From Batillaria attramentaria (lineage: Eukaryota > Mollusca > Gastropoda > Batillariidae): a DNA stretch of 64,000 bases. This document shows, piece after piece, positions 23,790 through 35,345 of this stretch. The notes beneath the pieces were generated by a model. It did not search any database, was not told the DNA's origin, and saw only the letters and a program-made list of their open reading frames with translations. The DNA is taken from NCBI GenBank assembly GCA_018292915.2, contig JACVVK020000530.1, positions 273,501 through 337,500 of the forward strand, given 5' to 3'. The position numbers and the translations under genes are program-made. The number at the start of each line of letters is the position of its first letter. Position 1 is the stretch's first letter.

Positions 23790-23790
<1 letters not shown>

Positions 23791-24489
23791 CACTGCAGAT
23801 AACACGGCTCATAATGACCTGCAAAAGCCCGAGACACGAAGCGTGGCCCAAAACACCGTTGCACACAGCAGGCGTTGTATATTATAGATGACAGCAATAT
23901 CGTGGCTTTATGGCCTTTCCTGGGGGGTACGGACGCGCAAAGTCGCCAATAAATCCACCCCGGGTATTTGTCTGTTGGTGGGGTATCTGACTGCCGGGCA
24001 GCTCTCTGTGTGGTATAGACACATGTCTACTTCGGTATAGATATATATGCTGAACTGAATTCATGAAGCGTAGAAAGCTGTGTAGTATGTAAGCAGTGCG
24101 GATCTCGGCCAGAAACCAGTAACAGCAAGCGTGTATGTAAAAGAAAAAAAATGGTCATGAACTAACTACTGTTGGAAAAAAAAATGAGCCAATGAAGAAA
24201 GGATGCTCGACAAAACAAAACACAAAAACAAAACAAAACAAAAGTCTGAGGCATCCTGCATGCAACTGAGGCTAAAAAAAAAAACCAAAAAAACAAAAGT
24301 AACAGCCAGTGTGTCATTTTATGTTTGAAGAAAAGTAAGAATAATTAATACTTATTATTGAAAGGTCATAATATACTGTGCCTAAAGCACCACACCAGTC
24401 TCTCTTAGAGGCCCAGGTAGTTCCGCGGCAGATGGCAAGTCACGTGACAATCACCCTCTTCAAAGGGACGCTTTAAGAGAATCACCCAC
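23790..24489. other. No gene seen
   Basis: A-rich, with (AAAAC)n around 24215-24245. Confidence 0.5.
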
Positions 24490-25130
24490 CTCTTTCCAAA
24501 GAACCCTCCCCGACGATCACCCACCTTCAAAACAATGATCCAAGACCATAAGCCAGTTTCAAAAGAACGCTATAAGACAGTCAACCACCTTCAAAAGAAC
24601 GCTTCAGGAATCACCCACCTTCAAACGAACGCTTCAAGAATCACCCACCTTCAAACGAACGCTCCAAGAATCACCCACCTACAAAAGAACGCTCCAAGAA
24701 TCACCCACTTACAAAAAGAACGCACCAAAACAATCACCCACCTACAAAAGAGCGCTACAAGAATCACCCACCTACAAAAGAACGCTACAAGAATCACCCA
24801 CCTACAAAAGAACGCTCCAAGAATCACCCACTTACAAAAGAACGCACCAAAACAATCACCCACCTTCAAAAGAACTCTCCAAGAATCACCCACCTTCAAA
24901 CGAACGCTCCAAGAATCACCCACTTACAAAAGAACGCACCAAAACAATCACCCACCTTCCAAAGAACTCTCCAAGAATCACCCACTTTCAAAAGAACGCA
25001 CCGCGACAATCACCACCTTAAAAAGAACGCTCCAAGAATCACCCACTTACAAAAGAACGCACCGCGACAATCACCCACCTTCAAAATAACGATCCAAGAT
25101 AATCACCCTCTTTAAAAGGAACGCGCCAAG
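24490..25130. repeat. About 29-bp minisatellite, roughly 21 units
   Basis: Unit core AAGAATCACCCACCTACAAA then AGAACGCTCC. Both 29- and 33-bp versions (with AAAACAATC) alternate. Frames are open by repetition only. Confidence 0.8.
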
Positions 25131-25624
25131 ACGGACCAGACGTGCTTGCGGAACCCCGTTATGTTGAAGCCGACCCGTACTGACAATAGTTTTACGGACA
25201 GTTCCAAGTGTTTGCCGCTCTCTTGAGAGAAAAAAAAGTGTCTCACTTGTGGTATTGTAAACAGGCTGTTCAGTCTGAAGACGGGGCATATTTACCAACT
25301 TGTTGACTTGAAACCGATCCTCTGTGCTGTACGCGTCATAATTCGTATGATGAAGGGGGTCGTTATTTATTGTCTAAGTCATGACCTGGAGGACTGTGTT
25401 CCCTGAATCGTTCACAACTAGTTGTGTCTCTGCTGTTCTGAGCGAGTCCAGCTGTTCACAATATACAATCATTTATCTCATATTTCATAATGTTTATCTC
25501 ACCTTTCCTCGAGATAAAATACGGCTACGCTCAAAAACCCTTTGTCGTTCAGGCCTGAATGATGTTGAAAAGGCACGCACACCAGACGTATTGGAGGGGG
25601 GGGGGGGGGGGGAGAGAGAGAGAG

Positions 25625-25730
25625 AGAGAGTCAATGAAACTTTCTTTTCCAACGGTAGAGGCAGTTGACATCAGATAGTCAGTTTTCATACCTGCCGTTG
25701 CTATAACGACTACTATTATCTAACTAATCA
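25625..25730 (-). mobile_element. LINE 3' end (family b), short copy
   Basis: CTTTTCCAACGGTAGAGGCA ... CATACCTGCCGTTGCTA forms the same hairpin as at 39.5 kb. It is truncated by the flanking (GA)n tract. Confidence 0.55.
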
Positions 25731-25767
25731 GAAGGAAGCCGAAAACTGAAAAAAAAGAGCCGATGTT

Positions 25768-25927
<160 letters not shown>

Positions 25928-25929
25928 AT

Positions 25930-26162
25930 TGATTTAAAGTATACAAAAGATCTATAGTACGCAAACACAAAAAGAGGAAAATGCCTTGTTACTGAGAGAG
26001 AGAGAGAGAGAGAGATGATTATGGTGACGTGGATGTAGTTCAAACGTTGCTAGACATTATTTCTAAACCCGCCCCTCTTACAGATATACCGATAGACACA
26101 GACACAGACTCAGAGACGGAGACGGAAACGGAAACGGACAACAGACAGACAGACAGACAGAC

Positions 26163-26197
<35 letters not shown>

Positions 26198-26617
26198 GGT
26201 AGACTGAAAGAAAGACAGACGGAGAGACACAGACACAGGCAGACACAGGCAGAATGACGAGGACAGACAAAGGCAGACAGACGGAGCGACAGAGACCAAC
26301 ACACAGACCGAGAAAAGAACCTTCATAAAGGCACTTGTCTCAGTCACTAAAACCCTTGGAAGACACTCGCCTTACACAACACCCGTATTCCAAAGCCCTT
26401 AAACCCGACTAAACAGTCCGTCAACGCCACAGCATTGCATGGTATTAAGTTCCTGTGTTGTACATGCACCTCAGAGTTTGACTGCACAATGGGTCTATAT
26501 CCAAGTCCTCGGACTATTGTAGGAAAACCTGCGGCCAACATAAATGGGTTTCAATAGCTACAATAGAGGGAGACTAGAAAGATGAGTTAGGAAAGCCATT
26601 GCTAAACATAATACGGT
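25930..26617. other. (GACA)n-rich stretch and unassigned sequence
   Basis: GACA/GACAGA repeats at 26090-26290; the remainder has no repeat match or coding structure. Confidence 0.5.
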
Positions 26618-26629
26618 TTATAGGGCAAG

Positions 26630-26796
26630 GGGAACCGGGATATCCGAATGGTAGAGCGTTGGACTCTCAATGCTCGGGTCGTGAGTTCGAATCCCGGCTG
26701 GGGCCAGATACTTGTGCTGGCCTTTTTCTCGTTGCCCCGTCTTTGATATCACCCTTACGTGGTGGAAAAGGACGTTAAATTCCTAAACACCCACCC
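26630..26796 (+). mobile_element. SINE family A, full length with TSD
   Basis: It has complete A and B boxes and body. The 12-bp duplication TTATAGGGCAAG lies at 26618-26629 and 26797-26808. Confidence 0.85.
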
Positions 26797-26870
26797 TTAT
26801 AGGGCAAGAGTAGACGGGTACAGAATGATAACTTTAGCAGGTGGAGGGTCATTAAGAGAAGACAATAAGG

Positions 26871-26911
26871 GTGGGTGGGTGTTGGGGAGTTTAACGTCCT
26901 TTTCCACCACA
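26871..26911 (-). mobile_element. 41-bp 5'-truncated SINE family A with 18-bp TSD
   Basis: Only the 3' end of the family is present. It is bracketed by an exact 18-bp duplication TAAGAGAAGACAATAAGG (26853-26870, 26912-26929), so it is a real insertion and not a decayed copy. Confidence 0.8.
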
Positions 26912-27166
26912 TAAGAGAAGACAATAAGGCAGGTTATGTACGTCAAGATGCAGGCCAGGCGGTCGCAAATAAAAGGCAAGCTGCCAGTGAAGCTGGAACT
27001 TTTTGCACAGAGGCCGAGCACAAGTGAGGCAAGCGGGTTCGTGTGAACTGCCTCTCTGGCCTAAAGAGAAAGTAGACGTGCATTACTCCAGTGAGGTCTG
27101 TGCGCAAAGGAGACATTCAGCTTGTCCTGAACTCCTATCAGGTGCGTGTCTTTGAAGGGTCTGTTA

Positions 27167-27532
27167 AAAATAATAATAATAATTATTGTATAGGCGCTTT
27201 ACCCAATTTCATGAATCGGCTCAAAGCGCCGCGAACTGAACCCAACACGCACGCTCACGTGAAGCACACGCATTCTCTCACACTCTGGACATAAACACAC
27301 TACAATCACGTGGTGCGAAGGGTCAATCGGAATTTAGAATTGCATTTGTTCTTCAAATTTGGGGGCTGAGCATCTCCAAAGCAGAGGGGGAGGAAGCCGG
27401 AGTACCCGGAGAGAACCCCCGACGATCGGCCCGAATGAACGGTGCCACATACGAGAAGGAAAAATTCTTTGCGCCGAGTGGGACTCTCGCATTGGTGACA
27501 AGTCTCTTAACCACTAGACCACCGACCGCCCC
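27167..27532 (-). mobile_element. SINE family B
   Basis: Minus-strand copy with a small deletion around the B-box (GAGTGGGACTCTCGC). The tail is (ATT)n. Confidence 0.75.
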
Positions 27533-27539
27533 ACTAGTA

Positions 27540-28177
27540 GGGTAGTAACTGCCTCTAGATTGTAGCATTTTTAGGAGTGACCATGATGCCTGAGGCTAAT
27601 AGAGAATATATAGGCATTTTGAGGCCCTGTGTATTCGTGTCCTTCGGCCACACGACCGGTTCTGTCTGGACAGCCCGCTTGACTTTTTGACGTTCAAAGC
27701 CAGAGACGGTAAAAGCGGCAAGAGAGAGTGAAAGGGGTGCCCACTTCACAGGGAGAGTGCTGCCCCACTATCGTCTCTTGTAGACGTAGACTACGTATGT
27801 CACTACCTCTATCTGTCACGGAGTACGTGGTAAGTGGGTATTCGGTTGAGGATTGCATTATTATATACAAAGGTCGAGGTCTCAACGTCGAATGCCAGAT
27901 TTTCTTTTGGTTTTAGTTTGAGTTTCATTATTGTATTTTTCTTTTCTTCTCTCTTTTTTTTTCCACTTTTTCTTCTTTTTTACTTTTTTTTTAAGGTTGT
28001 CTCGGATTTCCCACACCTATAATTCCAGTGTTTGCGGACCTGTCAGGCGACAGAAAAAAACGTGCAACCGACTTTGTTCGGGATTTCTAACGGTTGCAGT
28101 GTCATCACCGCCGCCCCCCCCCCCCCCCTTCCCAATGCTCCAAACAGCCTTTGTGAATGTAAGTATCTGACTCAGTG
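27540..28177. other. No gene seen
   Basis: T-rich run 27930-28000 and poly-C at 28114-28130 before the LTR fragment. Confidence 0.5.
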
Positions 28178-28389
28178 GTCCTTAGTAAGTCGAGGAATGT
28201 TCTAGATCTGACTTGTTTAGTATCTATATATATAAGCAGCCCTGCACAGCGTCCTGGGTTCTTCGTCTTTCATGAATTTGTTCTCCACGCATCTTCTGTT
28301 AATAAAGTATTGGAGTTGTATCCTGTTGTATCGCGTGTCTTCTCCGCGAGTGCACGAAGAGAGCGACGTAGCAGGAGTAAAATACAACA
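28178..28389 (+). mobile_element. Partial LTR related to the 14.1-kb solo LTR
   Basis: It shares the segment from GAGGAATGTTCTAGATCTGA through TATATAAGCAGCCCTGCACA and AATAAAGTATTGGA to the terminal AAAATACAACA with the 14.1-kb copy. The 5' part of the LTR is missing or diverged. Confidence 0.6.
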
Positions 28390-28484
28390 GCAACCAAAGC
28401 AGCTCAGAATGACCTGTGGCACTAGATACTCGTATGCTGGAAGGCGGGCCCTCAACCCCTCCACGTAGTGACTGTGTGCTAAAC

Positions 28485-28888
28485 TGTGTGGTCTAGTGGT
28501 TAAGACTTAGTCACCAGTACGAGAGGTCAGGTTCGAGTCCCACTCGAGGCGAAGATTTTTTTTTCTTCTCGTATGTGGCACCGTTCATTCGGGCCGACCG
28601 TCGGGGATTCTCTCCGGGTACTCCCCCCCCCCCCCCTTATCTGCTCTGGAAATGTTGAGCCTACAAAAATTCAAAAATAAATGTAATTCTAGAATTCCGT
28701 AACTTAAATATACTGAGCTGGCCCTTCGCACCACGTGATTGTAATGTGTTCATGCCCAGTGTGTAAGAGAATGCGAGTGATTCACGTGAGCGTGCTTGTT
28801 GGGTTTAGCTGGCGGCGCTTTGAGCCAAATATTTGGGATAAGGCGCCTGTATTAATGCACTTATTATTATTATTATTATTATTATTAA
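28485..28888 (+). mobile_element. SINE family B, sense
   Basis: Head TGTGGTCTAGTGGTTAAGAC and GGTTCGAGTCCCACTCG, body, and (TTA)n tail at 28860-28886 followed by poly-C. Confidence 0.75.
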
Positions 28889-29499
28889 ACAACCCCCCCC
28901 CCCCCCACCCCCCCACCCCCCCACCCCCACCCACAAAAAAGGAAAAAAAAGGGAAAAGAAAAGAAAATAAGTTATTGCCTTTGTCCTTCTGCCATGGTCC
29001 TCGCGCTAAGAACATCAAACCGCAAATAATCACGATGACTAGCCCTTTTGGACGCGTCACGTTGACATTGAAAGAAGTATGAATGAACGTCACGGGCAAA
29101 GACAAACGTGAATTCCACACACGCGCCCGCACTTGGGCACACACACACACACGCCACAATATCAACGTTATCGCCATTTGCCTGAAATTGTGAGGTGTTA
29201 CATTCCTCACCCGGCATACTAGGACTTCAACGAGCCAATTTCTGCTGCAATGGACGTCAAAACTCGGTCCCTTTGCCCCTGGAAGTACACAGCGTTTTTT
29301 AATTGCTAGGGGTGGGTCGCTGTGCGTCTTATCGCTTGTTCGTTGACACGGGGGTTACAAACTGAAATGAATTGCACGGCGCCCTGAGCAAGGGAGCTAA
29401 ACAAAACTGGACAGGGCCAGGGCGCCCCCCCCCCCCCTCCACACCCCCGGTGATACGTCAAAAAGTTTGTCAGACCACGCTAGGGCCTATGTGTTGTTG
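28889..29499. other. No gene seen
   Basis: Poly-C/CCCCA run at 28890-28935; nothing else assigned. Confidence 0.5.
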
Positions 29500-29623
29500 C
29501 TCGGGTCGTGAGTTCGATCCCGGCTGGGGCCAAATATTGTGCTGGCTTTTTCATCGTTGCCCCGTCTTTGATATCACCCTATGTGGTGGAAAAGGACGTT
29601 AAACCCCTAAACACCCACCCGCC
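29500..29623 (+). mobile_element. SINE family A, 5'-truncated
   Basis: It starts inside the head at GCTCGGGTCGTGAGTTCGAT and has a complete 3' end (AAACACCCACCC). Confidence 0.7.
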
Positions 29624-29628
29624 TATGT

Positions 29629-30020
29629 GTTGTGCTCATTATGCCGCGGGACGCGATTGGTTGGATTCTGGGGGCTCGTCGCTTGTAATTGACAGGACTG
29701 GAGACGTCCATTCTGAAGTATTAAACGTGCGAATATCGTAGAAATGTACAGTTGTTGTTGTTGTTGTTGTTGTTTTGGTGCTACACAGATTTGAGAACGG
29801 ATGGTGCTTCCCTCCTATTGTAGTGTCTGGCAAAGAGCTTGCACTCTGTGTTGCATTCATTATACCGCGGGAAGCCATTGGCTAAATTCTGGGGGCTCGA
29901 CCCTTGTGATTGATAGGCGTGGAGTCGTCCATTCTGAAGTATGAAACGTGCGAATGTCGCAGAGCTGTACAGATTTTTCTTCCGCGCTACGCAGATTTGA
30001 GAATGGAAAAACGCTGTGCC
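29629..30020 (+). repeat. Dispersed repeat R1, two tandem copies
   Basis: Units at about 29629-29800 and 29840-30020 share GTCCATTCTGAAGTAT, AAACGTGCGAAT, ATTCTGGGGGCTCG and a final GATTTGAGAA. (GTT)n separates them. Confidence 0.55.
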
Positions 30021-30404
30021 ACTACTCATGGCTATAGTCGCGGAGAGCGTGCAGCCGTCGTCAAAACTTTTGAATCGAAGTTGCACCGGTAAAACCGCCC
30101 GCCCATTTTGTTACCCACCCGTCCCTGAAGGAGAAATCGTACAGGCACGTCCAACCAATGTTTGCTCTGTTTAGTGAAAGCGGGATTAACCCTGTGCCCC
30201 AAAACAAATCGTTGGAGTTTGGGTTGTCAGTCACACTGCACAGCACTTGTCCACAAATCCGCTTCATCAGAGTTCAAAAGGTCGATCGTAGATACACTAC
30301 TGAGCAATGTTTCCGACCACACGGTGAAACTCAAATCGTGTTTCGGTACTACGTCGAAGTCAGAAACCCTTACTGACACAATGAGGCCTCCAGGGTTGAG
30401 AAAG

Positions 30405-30490
30405 AGAAATTGAAATTGAAATAACTTTATTTGAAAACGGTGGAAGTTTTGGTCTTGCAACCAATTTTCAAACTTGCCGTTTTTAAGAAC
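30405..30490 (-). mobile_element. Possible LINE 3' end with (AATTTC)n tail, minus strand
   Basis: AACTTTATTTGAAAACGGTG and TTGCCGTTTTT can pair as in family b. The tail consists of GAAATT units. Confidence 0.4.
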
Positions 30491-30535
30491 AAACAACTAA
30501 ACAAAAAAAGCCAAATGAGAGAGAGAGAGAGAATG

Positions 30536-30620
30536 ATGATGATGATGATGATAAAACCTTTATTTCAGGGTAGAGTTGTTAGGCACTGGAAGGAATCTCT
30601 TGCACGCTGTCCTGCTAACA
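30536..30620 (-). mobile_element. LINE 3' end (family a), minus strand
   Basis: Read on the minus strand: AGCAGGACAG..., TGCCTAACAACTC, CCTGAAATAAAGG, then (ATC)n. It matches the 51.2-kb copy. Confidence 0.6.
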
Positions 30621-30751
30621 CTACCATAGACTATTCAACTAAGTATTAAAACTATATTAAACCCGAATCTAACAGACAAAGAGTAACGAACAGAAGCCCG
30701 GCGTTTATGGGTAATATCACACAACGAGCTGAAGAACGAAGGATTACATTT

Positions 30752-30783
<32 letters not shown>

Positions 30784-30837
30784 TAAATGGATTGATATTC
30801 TAAACCCCCTAAAATTAAAAACCAAACCAAACCAAAC

Positions 30838-31015
30838 CAAACCAAGCCACACCACACCACACCACACCACACCACACCACACCACACCACACCACACCAC
30901 ACCAAAAACCTAAACAACTCAAACCAAACCAACCAAAACCATAACCATAACCATAACCATAACCATAACCAACCCAAACCAACCCAACCCAACCCAACCC
31001 AAACCAAACCAAACC
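30838..31015. repeat. (ACCAC)n, (AACCAT)n and ACCAA-type repeats
   Basis: Twelve or so ACCAC units, then five AACCAT, then AACCC/AAACC blocks. It is not the TTAGGG telomere repeat. Confidence 0.85.
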
Positions 31016-31537
31016 AAAACAAGAAAAGAAATGGCCACGCTTCAATAGCGGCAGCCGATGGCAGCTCATTGTCTGACTGACACTCGACCGAGCTATGTCC
31101 ACAGAAAAACCAGAAGAGATTCCTGGAGAGCTCCATTCTTTGTGTTCACGCCACCGTAACTACCCACACGCCTCTCTCATTCTTGGTGCCAAACAGGTCT
31201 GTAAGCGGAGAATGATTTCTAACACACGGCAGACAAGTAAAATATGTCCTAAAAGCTGGGTTGGAACTGAACTGAATTTATCACGCGTATAGTCGGAGCC
31301 GTTAGTGTGGACGCAACTTTAGCCTGAAGTAATCAACAATGACATGAAAGGGTCAAGCATTATAGTTAAGCAAGCTATGACTTGGAGAAACAGACTTAGA
31401 GCATTGGCCTACCACGATCCAGTCATTTGGAACAGCCTGCCTTCCCATGTTCGCCATACTGAGTCGGCGGACTCTTTTAAAACCGCTTTAAAATATCCTT
31501 TTGTATTATATAGACTGGCTACTCTACTATCATGGTC

Positions 31538-31788
31538 GGGGAGCCGGGGTGGGCGAATGGTAGAGCGTTGGACACTCAATGCTCGGGTCGTGAGTTCGAA
31601 TCCCGGCTGGGGCCAAATGTGACCCTCCACCACGAAAGGAGTCGTCTTGTAACATGAACAAATAGCACAAGAAGACTCATTTCGTGGTGGAGGGTCACAA
31701 ATATTTGTGCTGGCCTTTTTCTCGCTGCCCCGTCTTTGCTATCACCCTTGTGTGGTGGAAAAGGACGTTAAACTCCCAAACACCCACC
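31538..31788 (+). mobile_element. tRNA-derived SINE (family A) carrying a nested MITE
   Basis: It has a tRNA-like head with A-box GGTAGAGCGTTGG and B-box GAGTTCGAATCCCGG and the family A body. It is flanked by a 14-bp target duplication CTACTATCATGGTC (31524-31537, 31789-31802). It split a LINE 3' end and is itself split by an 80-bp palindromic element at 31619-31698. Confidence 0.85.
31619..31698. mobile_element. 80-bp MITE nested in SINE
   Basis: The ends are 25-bp inverted repeats (GTGACCCTCCACCACGAAA then G/TGAGTC) with one mismatch. AAAT is duplicated on both sides (31615-31618, 31699-31702). Removing the element and one AAAT restores the standard SINE sequence CCAAATATTTGTGC. Confidence 0.8.
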
Positions 31789-32209
31789 CTACTATCATGG
31801 TCACCATCATTATGTCGTGTTAGGATGTAACATGACTGTGTGTGTAACGTGTATGTGACGTGTATTCAATGTGCATGTAATGTGACATATATTTATTGTG
31901 TATGCATGTAATGTCACTCTACTATTGTGAGGCGCCCAGAGCTCCAGCAGGAGCCTGGGCGCCAGACAAATCATCATAATTATTATTATTATTATTATTT
32001 GTCAGTTTCGAAGAACAAAGTGTCTTTTGTTGAATTGCATGGACAACTAAACACTTGCAGATATCGCAGTCCGGCATTTTAGTCAGGCAAGCTTGGTTAG
32101 TGGAAATCGGATCGGTTTTTCAACCTTATTTTCACAAACTGTGCTGCCTGCGAGAAAAAAAACAAAAAACCCAAAACAATGCTTCTTCAGCAATTTCATT
32201 ACAGGTATG

Positions 32210-32212
<3 letters not shown>

Positions 32213-32275
<63 letters not shown>

Positions 32276-32312
32276 GCACGCACGCACGCGCGCACGCACA
32301 CACACACACACA
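32213..32312. repeat. (CA)n microsatellite
   Basis: CA with a CGCA block at 32270-32298. Confidence 0.9.
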
Positions 32313-32329
32313 CATCAAGCTGCATTGAC

Positions 32330-32480
32330 CTGGGGCACTTCCAGCCTCAAGCTGCACAGACCCGGAGCGTTCTCAGCCTCAAGCCGGGCACGTAGACCCG
32401 GGGCACTTCACGCTGGGGAGTGCATCCCGCGTATCATACCGACTCTCCTTGACACAGTTGGAGTTACACACCCTGAAGTA
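32330..32480. repeat. Short sister array of the 33.6-kb minisatellite with shared right flank
   Basis: About three diverged units, then GGGGCACTTCACGCTGGGG, CCGACTCTCCTTGACACAGT and CTGAAGTAG, which are also found at 34216-34315. Confidence 0.7.
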
Positions 32481-32555
32481 GTCTTCTTTAAATTTTATTA
32501 CAAAATTGACACATACACTGATAGAGACATCAGAGAGATTTCTGTGTGCCGTGAC

Positions 32556-32856
32556 CACAGACCTAAAAAAAGATAGATCCACCGCCGCACGCTGCCACCG
32601 CTGCTTGCGAGTGTCGCTATCGCGGCCATCTTGCGAATACCAGAACTCAGAGGCTCTGTGTACAGGACGCCTCGTTCGAAATACAAAGTTCTTTAGAAAG
32701 ACGTCATCAGAAATGTGACGTAAGATAAAGCGGACCAATACTATGCGCGCATGTAAACAGCTGATAACGTCTGGCACTTCCAGGTACTCGCAACATGGCG
32801 CGCGGCGGCGTCACACTTCCAGCACCGCAGGGGGTCTATCTTTTTTTAGGTCTGTG
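32556..32856. mobile_element. 301-bp MITE with 9-bp target duplication
   Basis: Ends CACAGACCTAAAAAAAGATA and its inverse, about 22 bp. The 9-bp direct repeat TGCCGTGAC lies at 32547-32555 and 32857-32865. A 9-bp duplication suggests a Mutator-like source; the superfamily is not proven. Confidence 0.65.
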
Positions 32857-33241
32857 TGCCGTGACACAGACCTATCAACGCGTCTTTGCCATTTCCAGGC
32901 AACGGAGTTTTCGTGTCGTGAGCAAACCTCCCCCGGTAAGCCTTGCCACATACTTCTGACCAGAACATAAGCGGTATGGACATTTTCAAGAGCAATACAA
33001 TTTCTCTTAGGATTTGCCTGGTATGCGTGCTACCGTCTTTCTACTTTGAGGAATACCTGGTTGTAGAAAACGGTTGGGGTCCAAGAACAAAAGAAACCAT
33101 ACGGTGTTTGGAAGTTAATTAACTGGCGTGATATTGTTTGGGATTATGTTATCACGTAATGTGTGTGCCAGGAACTTAAAACAAAATATAAAAAAATGGC
33201 AGCAGAACAGGTCTTGCCATATTGAGGTTGATAAGACATGC

Positions 33242-33242
<1 letters not shown>

Positions 33243-33319
<77 letters not shown>
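33243..33319. repeat. (AG)n microsatellite
   Basis: Pure AG, 76 bp. Confidence 0.9.
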
Positions 33320-33599
33320 ACCTGTTATTTCGCCTAGCACTTTTTTCTTTTTTTTTCGAGGAGTGGGTGTTGATACCATCCGACAAACTACACAATGTCT
33401 TCAATAAACCAGCAGCAGCAGCAGGAACAACAACAACAACAACAACAAATATAAATGCATACATTTTTGGTGTATTTTGTTCCGTGTCTGAGTACCCAAC
33501 TGAGGAAAGCAGACCCTGCACGTGGCAGAGTTCATGACATCCTACTGTACTATGGTGTATGTCTTGAATATAGTCTATATCTGAGCACTTCTAGCACCA

Positions 33600-34225
33600 A
33601 CGGGGCCCGGGGCCAGGGGAAGTTCTAGTCTCAGGCTGCATACACCGGAGGCACTTCCAGCCTCAAGCTGCTTAGACCCGGGGGGCACTTCCAACCTCAA
33701 GCCGCATTAGCCCGGGGCATTTCAAGCCTCAAGCTGCTCAGACCAGGGGCACTTCCAACCTCAAGCCGCATTCCCCGGGGCATTTCAAGCCTCAAGCTGC
33801 TCAGACCAGGGTCGCATCTAGCCTCAAGCTGCTCATACCAGGGGCGCTTCTAGCATAAGCTGCTCAGACCAGGGGCACTTCTAGCTTCAAGCTGCTCGGA
33901 CCAGGGGCGCTTCTAGCTTCAAGCTGCTCAGACCAGGGGCGCTTCTAGCTTCAAGCTGCTCAGACCAGGGGCGCTTCTAGCCTCAAGCTGCTCAGACCAG
34001 GGGCGCTTCTAGCATAAGCTGCTCATACCAGGGGCGCTTCTAGCATAAGCTGCTCAGACCAGGGGCGCTTCTAGCTTCAAGCTGCTCGGACCAGGGGCGC
34101 TTCTAGCTTCAAGCTGCTCAGACCAGGGGCGCTTCTAGCTTCAAGCTGCTCAGACCAGGGGCGCTTCTAGCATAAGCTGCTCACACCAGGGGCGCTTCTA
34201 GCTTCAAGCTGATTAGACCCGGGGC
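33600..34225. repeat. About 32-bp minisatellite, roughly 19 units
   Basis: Unit CAGACCAGGGGCGCTTCTAG then CTTCAAGCTGCT. A short array with the same unit type and the same right flank lies at 32330-32480. Confidence 0.8.
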
Positions 34226-34315
34226 ACTTCACGCTGGGGGAGTAGATCCCGCGTGTTAGACCGACTCTCCTTGACACAGTAGGAGCTGCAGATCCTGAAG
34301 TAGCCTTCTTTAAAG

Positions 34316-34820
34316 ACACTGGTGCGCAGCGGATAAATCAATACAGGTCCCAGCCCCTCTCCCTGTCAAACACCTTAAGCAGCGCCGCGGGAGGCCCCTG
34401 CACCGAGGCTACCTTCAACAAGCTTCCACACAGCCGTGGAAGAAGACTTGCTACGCAAGATCTCGACAGACAAACAGCACACTCCATCAAGTAAGATTAT
34501 GGAGATTTTCTTTTGTTTTGTTTTCTTCGCTTGCGTAAAGGAAATTCTTGCGGTGCTCCGAACTGACACTCGCGGTGAGGGAACTGCACGTGAAGACTGC
34601 ATGGTACTGTAGGATGTTTAAGAATTACAGGGGAGAGGGAGGGGGGGGGGGGGCACGTAAGGGGACACATTTTCTGTTTGTTGTACTTTTTCTCAAAGTT
34701 TTGTTCACTACTGCAGTGAGAGAATTGCGGAAATCGCATCTCCGATTGTGTCAACTAGTGAAATTAGGATGTCTCATTGAAATCATTTTTTTTTCAAATG
34801 AATTTCAACGCAGACAGACA
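34316..34820. other. No gene seen
   Basis: The frame at 34548-35018 runs into (CA)n and shows no motif. Confidence 0.45.

Positions 34821-34902
<82 letters not shown>
34821..34902. repeat. (CA)n microsatellite
   Basis: Pure CA, 80 bp, preceded by (GACA)n. Confidence 0.9.
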
Positions 34903-34906
<4 letters not shown>

Positions 34907-35179
34907 CCCTCCGTGGCACCAAACCGCTGCACATAAAATGTACATAAATTGCGATCAACACGCCATCTTGCACTTATCAGCTTTGGACCAATGCAGGGGG
35001 TACTTCAAACAAACATAAACTCACAAAAAACCACCACCTCACATAAGGCTACAAGTAGGTAATCAGTGCTATTAACTTTAAAATCACTTCCTTGTCACGT
35101 ATATTTGTGCTGCATGCCGATTATTTTTATCACGAGTGTGCACGAATTAAAGTCTCAATATGTTCGCCTGGCACAAAAG

Positions 35180-35345
35180 GGTGGGTGGGTGTTTGGGGGT
35201 TTAACGTCCTTTTCCACCACATAGGGTGATATCAAAGACGGGGCAACGATGAAAAAGCCAGCACAAATATTTGGCCCCAGCCGGGATCGAACTCACGACC
35301 CGAGCATTACGAGTCCAACGCTCTACCATTCGACCACCCCGGCTC
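35180..35345 (-). mobile_element. SINE family A, full length with TSD
   Basis: Complete copy on the minus strand. The 13-bp duplication CCTGGCACAAAAG lies at 35167-35179 and 35346-35358. Confidence 0.85.

Larger units (their letters stand above)
31344..32000 (+). mobile_element. LINE 3' end (family c), interrupted by SINE
   Basis: 31350-31520 encodes a typical C-terminus of a non-LTR reverse transcriptase ORF (PVIWNSLPSHVRHTESADSF). After the SINE the 3' UTR continues to a hairpin (GGCGCCCAGAGCTC ... GCCTGGGCGCC) and an (ATT)n tail near 31980. It is 5'-truncated. Confidence 0.7.

Noticed and set aside
24535..25089. 184-codon frame with repeated ITHLQKNAPR
   Set aside because: Minisatellite translation; unit lengths of 29 and 33 bp break the frame and no start context or splice partner is seen.
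24490..25130. CRISPR-like direct repeats
   Set aside because: Contiguous degenerate tandem repeat without unique spacers, in a eukaryotic context.
30948..30975. (AACCAT)n as telomeric repeat
   Set aside because: Differs from the CCCTAA telomere unit expected in molluscs and is only about five units.
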